From: Verrucomicrobiota bacterium
GTDB taxonomy: Bacteria; Verrucomicrobiota; Lentisphaeria; Oligosphaerales; JAFGRS01
DNA length: 7,084 nucleotides
Assembly: GCA_019136035.1 (NCBI GenBank)
Contig: JAGVUW010000760.1
Location: 1-7,084 of the forward strand
Direction: 5' to 3'
Every line of letters begins with the position of its first letter. Position 1 is the stretch's first letter. The position numbers were made by a program, and so were the translations under genes. Positions 5,675-7,084 of this stretch are shown here, one piece after another. Below the pieces are notes generated by a model. That model ran no database searches. It was not told the DNA's origin and was given only the letters and a program-made list of their open reading frames with translations.

Positions 5675-7084
5675 ATGACCCACTCCGATGCGGATGCCGT
5701 GCCTGCCGCGAGGCTCCTCGCCGCGGTTGTTCTGGCGTGTCTGGGCTGGTTCGGCGCGGCGGCATGTGTCGCTGCCGAGTCGCTGTCTCTGGCTGACTTT
5801 GGGCAGGACCCCGGCGGCTGGCAGCGCCGCGAGTGGCTGCCCTCGGGCGAGGCGCGTGTAGCGGGCCTCGCCGTGCGTCCGGCGGCGGCGGAGGTCCCGG
5901 CGGCCCTGGTGCTGCCCTTGGATCTGCCGGCGCAGGGCGAGTTCGTGGCGCCGGTCAAGGCATCGTGGCAGGGCTGGCAGGAGCTGGCCTTCCGGGTGGT
6001 CCTCCCCGAGGGCCTCCCCGAGCGCGCTATGATCGCGGTGTTCACCAAGGACCGCGACCACCTCTGGCGACAGGTCCGCCGGCAGGCGCCGCCTGAGCGC
6101 GGCCGCCCCGTGGACGTCGTCGTGCCGATCGGCGGTCCCGCCGCCCGGGGGCTCTGGGAGCCCTGCGGCCACGAGAGGCCGTGGCACGCCCTGACGCCGG
6201 GGTCGCTCGTCGAGTATGGCCTCAGCGTCAGCCTGGACACGGGCGTCACGGCGCCCTTCCAGGGCGAGATCCTCCTGCAGTCGGTGGTCCTGCGCCGGCC
6301 CGGCCTGGTCCAGGTCGAGAACCCGGTGCGGGACCTCCAGATCAGCCCGCGGACGCCGCGTGTCGGCGAGCGTCTCGAGATCAGCTTCAGGATCGAGGAT
6401 GACTACCGGGATCCCTTCCGGGCCGACAGCGTCGCCGTGGTGGCCGAGGTGAGCACCCCCAGCGGCGCCACGGAGACCGTGCGGGGCTTCTACTACGAGG
6501 GCTTCCTCTACCACCCCGAGACCCCCGAGATCACGCGCGTGCTGAGCCCGTACGGGGCGCCGTCATTCCGGGTGCGCTACACGCCGCGCCAGGCTGGCGC
6601 GCATCGCGCCCGGGTGAAGGTCACCGTCGAGGGCCGCGAGATCACGCTCCCGGCCTTGGACTTCCACGCCGACGTCGCCGCGGCGGGCTATCGCGGCTAT
6701 GTGCGCCGGGATCCCGCTCACAGCGCCTTCCTGGCCTGGGAGGACGGCACGCACTTCTGGAGTTCGGGCCTGAATGTCCGCAGCCCCTACGACACGCGCT
6801 ACATCCAGGTGGTGCCGACCTCGTCCTGGCGTGACGAGGGCCTGCCGCTGTACGAGCGGCTCTTCGCGCGCTACCGCGAGAACGGCATTCGGGTCGTCGA
6901 GGTCTGGATGTCGTCCTGGTGGCTGGCGCTGGAGTGGATCAACGATTCGCCGGGCTTCCATGGCGTCGGCTACTACAACCCCTACCGCGCCTGGATGCTC
7001 GACCACATCATGCAACTCGCCGAGGCCAACGGCCTCTACGTCATCCTGGTCCTCAACAACCACGGCAAGTTCGGGGCGCTCAAC
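5675..7084 (+). CDS. Large secreted glycoside-hydrolase-like protein (DUF5060/DUF4038-like architecture), 3'-partial
   Basis: The frame is open from the ATG at 5675 to the right edge (470 codons, no stop). Seen: a signal peptide with hydrophobic LLAAVVLACLGWFGAAACVAA (14-34), probably cut after Ala34. The AAAC at 28-31 is a poor lipobox, so lipoprotein anchoring is unlikely. Residues about 36-212 look like a beta-rich, galactose-binding-type module (LADFGQDPGGWQ near 39-50; FQGEILLQSVVLRRPG near 195-210). Residues about 213-335 resemble an Ig-like DUF5060 module (VENPVRDLQISPRTPRVGE near 214-232). From about 340, GYVRRDPAHSAFLAWEDGTHF and WSSGLNVRSPYDTRY match the entry into DUF4038/GH5-like barrels, followed by VVEVWMSSWWLALEW (407-421) and GLYVILVLNNHG (453-464), a probable barrel strand. 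Catalytic acids would lie beyond the window. Inferred role: extracytoplasmic polysaccharide degradation. The nearest ribosome-site-like AGGA (5658-5661) is 13 bases away, which is weak; a 42-codon frame at 5550-5678 overlaps the start as ATGA. Confidence 0.88.
   Translation, partial: MTHSDADAVPAARLLAAVVLACLGWFGAAACVAAESLSLADFGQDPGGWQRREWLPSGEARVAGLAVRPAAAEVPAALVLPLDLPAQGEFVAPVKASWQGWQELAFRVVLPEGLPERAMIAVFTKDRDHLWRQVRRQAPPERGRPVDVVVPIGGPAARGLWEPCGHERPWHALTPGSLVEYGLSVSLDTGVTAPFQGEILLQSVVLRRPGLVQVENPVRDLQISPRTPRVGERLEISFRIEDDYRDPFRADSVAVVAEVSTPSGATETVRGFYYEGFLYHPETPEITRVLSPYGAPSFRVRYTPRQAGAHRARVKVTVEGREITLPALDFHADVAAAGYRGYVRRDPAHSAFLAWEDGTHFWSSGLNVRSPYDTRYIQVVPTSSWRDEGLPLYERLFARYRENGIRVVEVWMSSWWLALEWINDSPGFHGVGYYNPYRAWMLDHIMQLAEANGLYVILVLNNHGKFGALN

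Noticed and set aside
5618..7063. Minus-strand frames (5618-6514 and 6563-7063) opposite the right-hand gene
   Set aside because: They have no motifs, and the plus strand encodes a signal peptide followed by recognisable modules.

Overview
This window is very GC-rich, with third codon positions almost all G or C. It looks like accessory glycan-degradation territory from a bacterial chromosome. The gene set is a DUF4838 alpha-glucuronidase-like protein, a large secreted protein with an Ig-like region and a TIM-barrel-like start, a dienelactone-hydrolase/acetyl-xylan-esterase-like protein, and a membrane-anchored calcineurin-type phosphoesterase. That mix is typical of Planctomycetota and related PVC or Armatimonadota-like lineages. 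The taxonomic guess rests on protein families and composition only; there is no rRNA or other marker here.

Layout, left to right. (1) Positions 1-1185, minus strand: an alpha/beta-hydrolase-like protein running off the left edge, so its C-terminus is missing. (2) Positions 1186-1534: a divergent intergenic gap. (3) Positions 1535-2701, plus strand: a polytopic membrane metallophosphoesterase with all family metal-ligand motifs. (4) Positions 2706-5189, minus strand: an 827-residue secreted DUF4838 protein whose stop codon lies only 4 bases from that of the convergent phosphoesterase. (5) Positions 5190-5674: a 485-base divergent intergenic region, unusually rich in palindromes. (6) Positions 5675-7084, plus strand: the N-terminal 470 residues of a large exported glycoside-hydrolase-like protein running off the right edge.

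Working model (inference): the two exported proteins flanking the 5190-5674 region are divergently transcribed and act on extracytoplasmic polysaccharide, possibly under shared control from the palindromes between them. The alpha/beta-hydrolase and the DUF4838 gene share a nearly identical leader around the ribosome-binding site. The phosphoesterase is probably an envelope or housekeeping enzyme that is only a neighbour. The points most worth checking are the paired hairpin elements at 5259-5338, the 18-bp perfect palindrome at 5443-5460, the missing nucleophile serine in the alpha/beta-hydrolase, and the uncharacterised secreted protein at the right edge. I see no mobile element, CRISPR array, tRNA or rRNA, and nothing that proves a new defence or mobile system.
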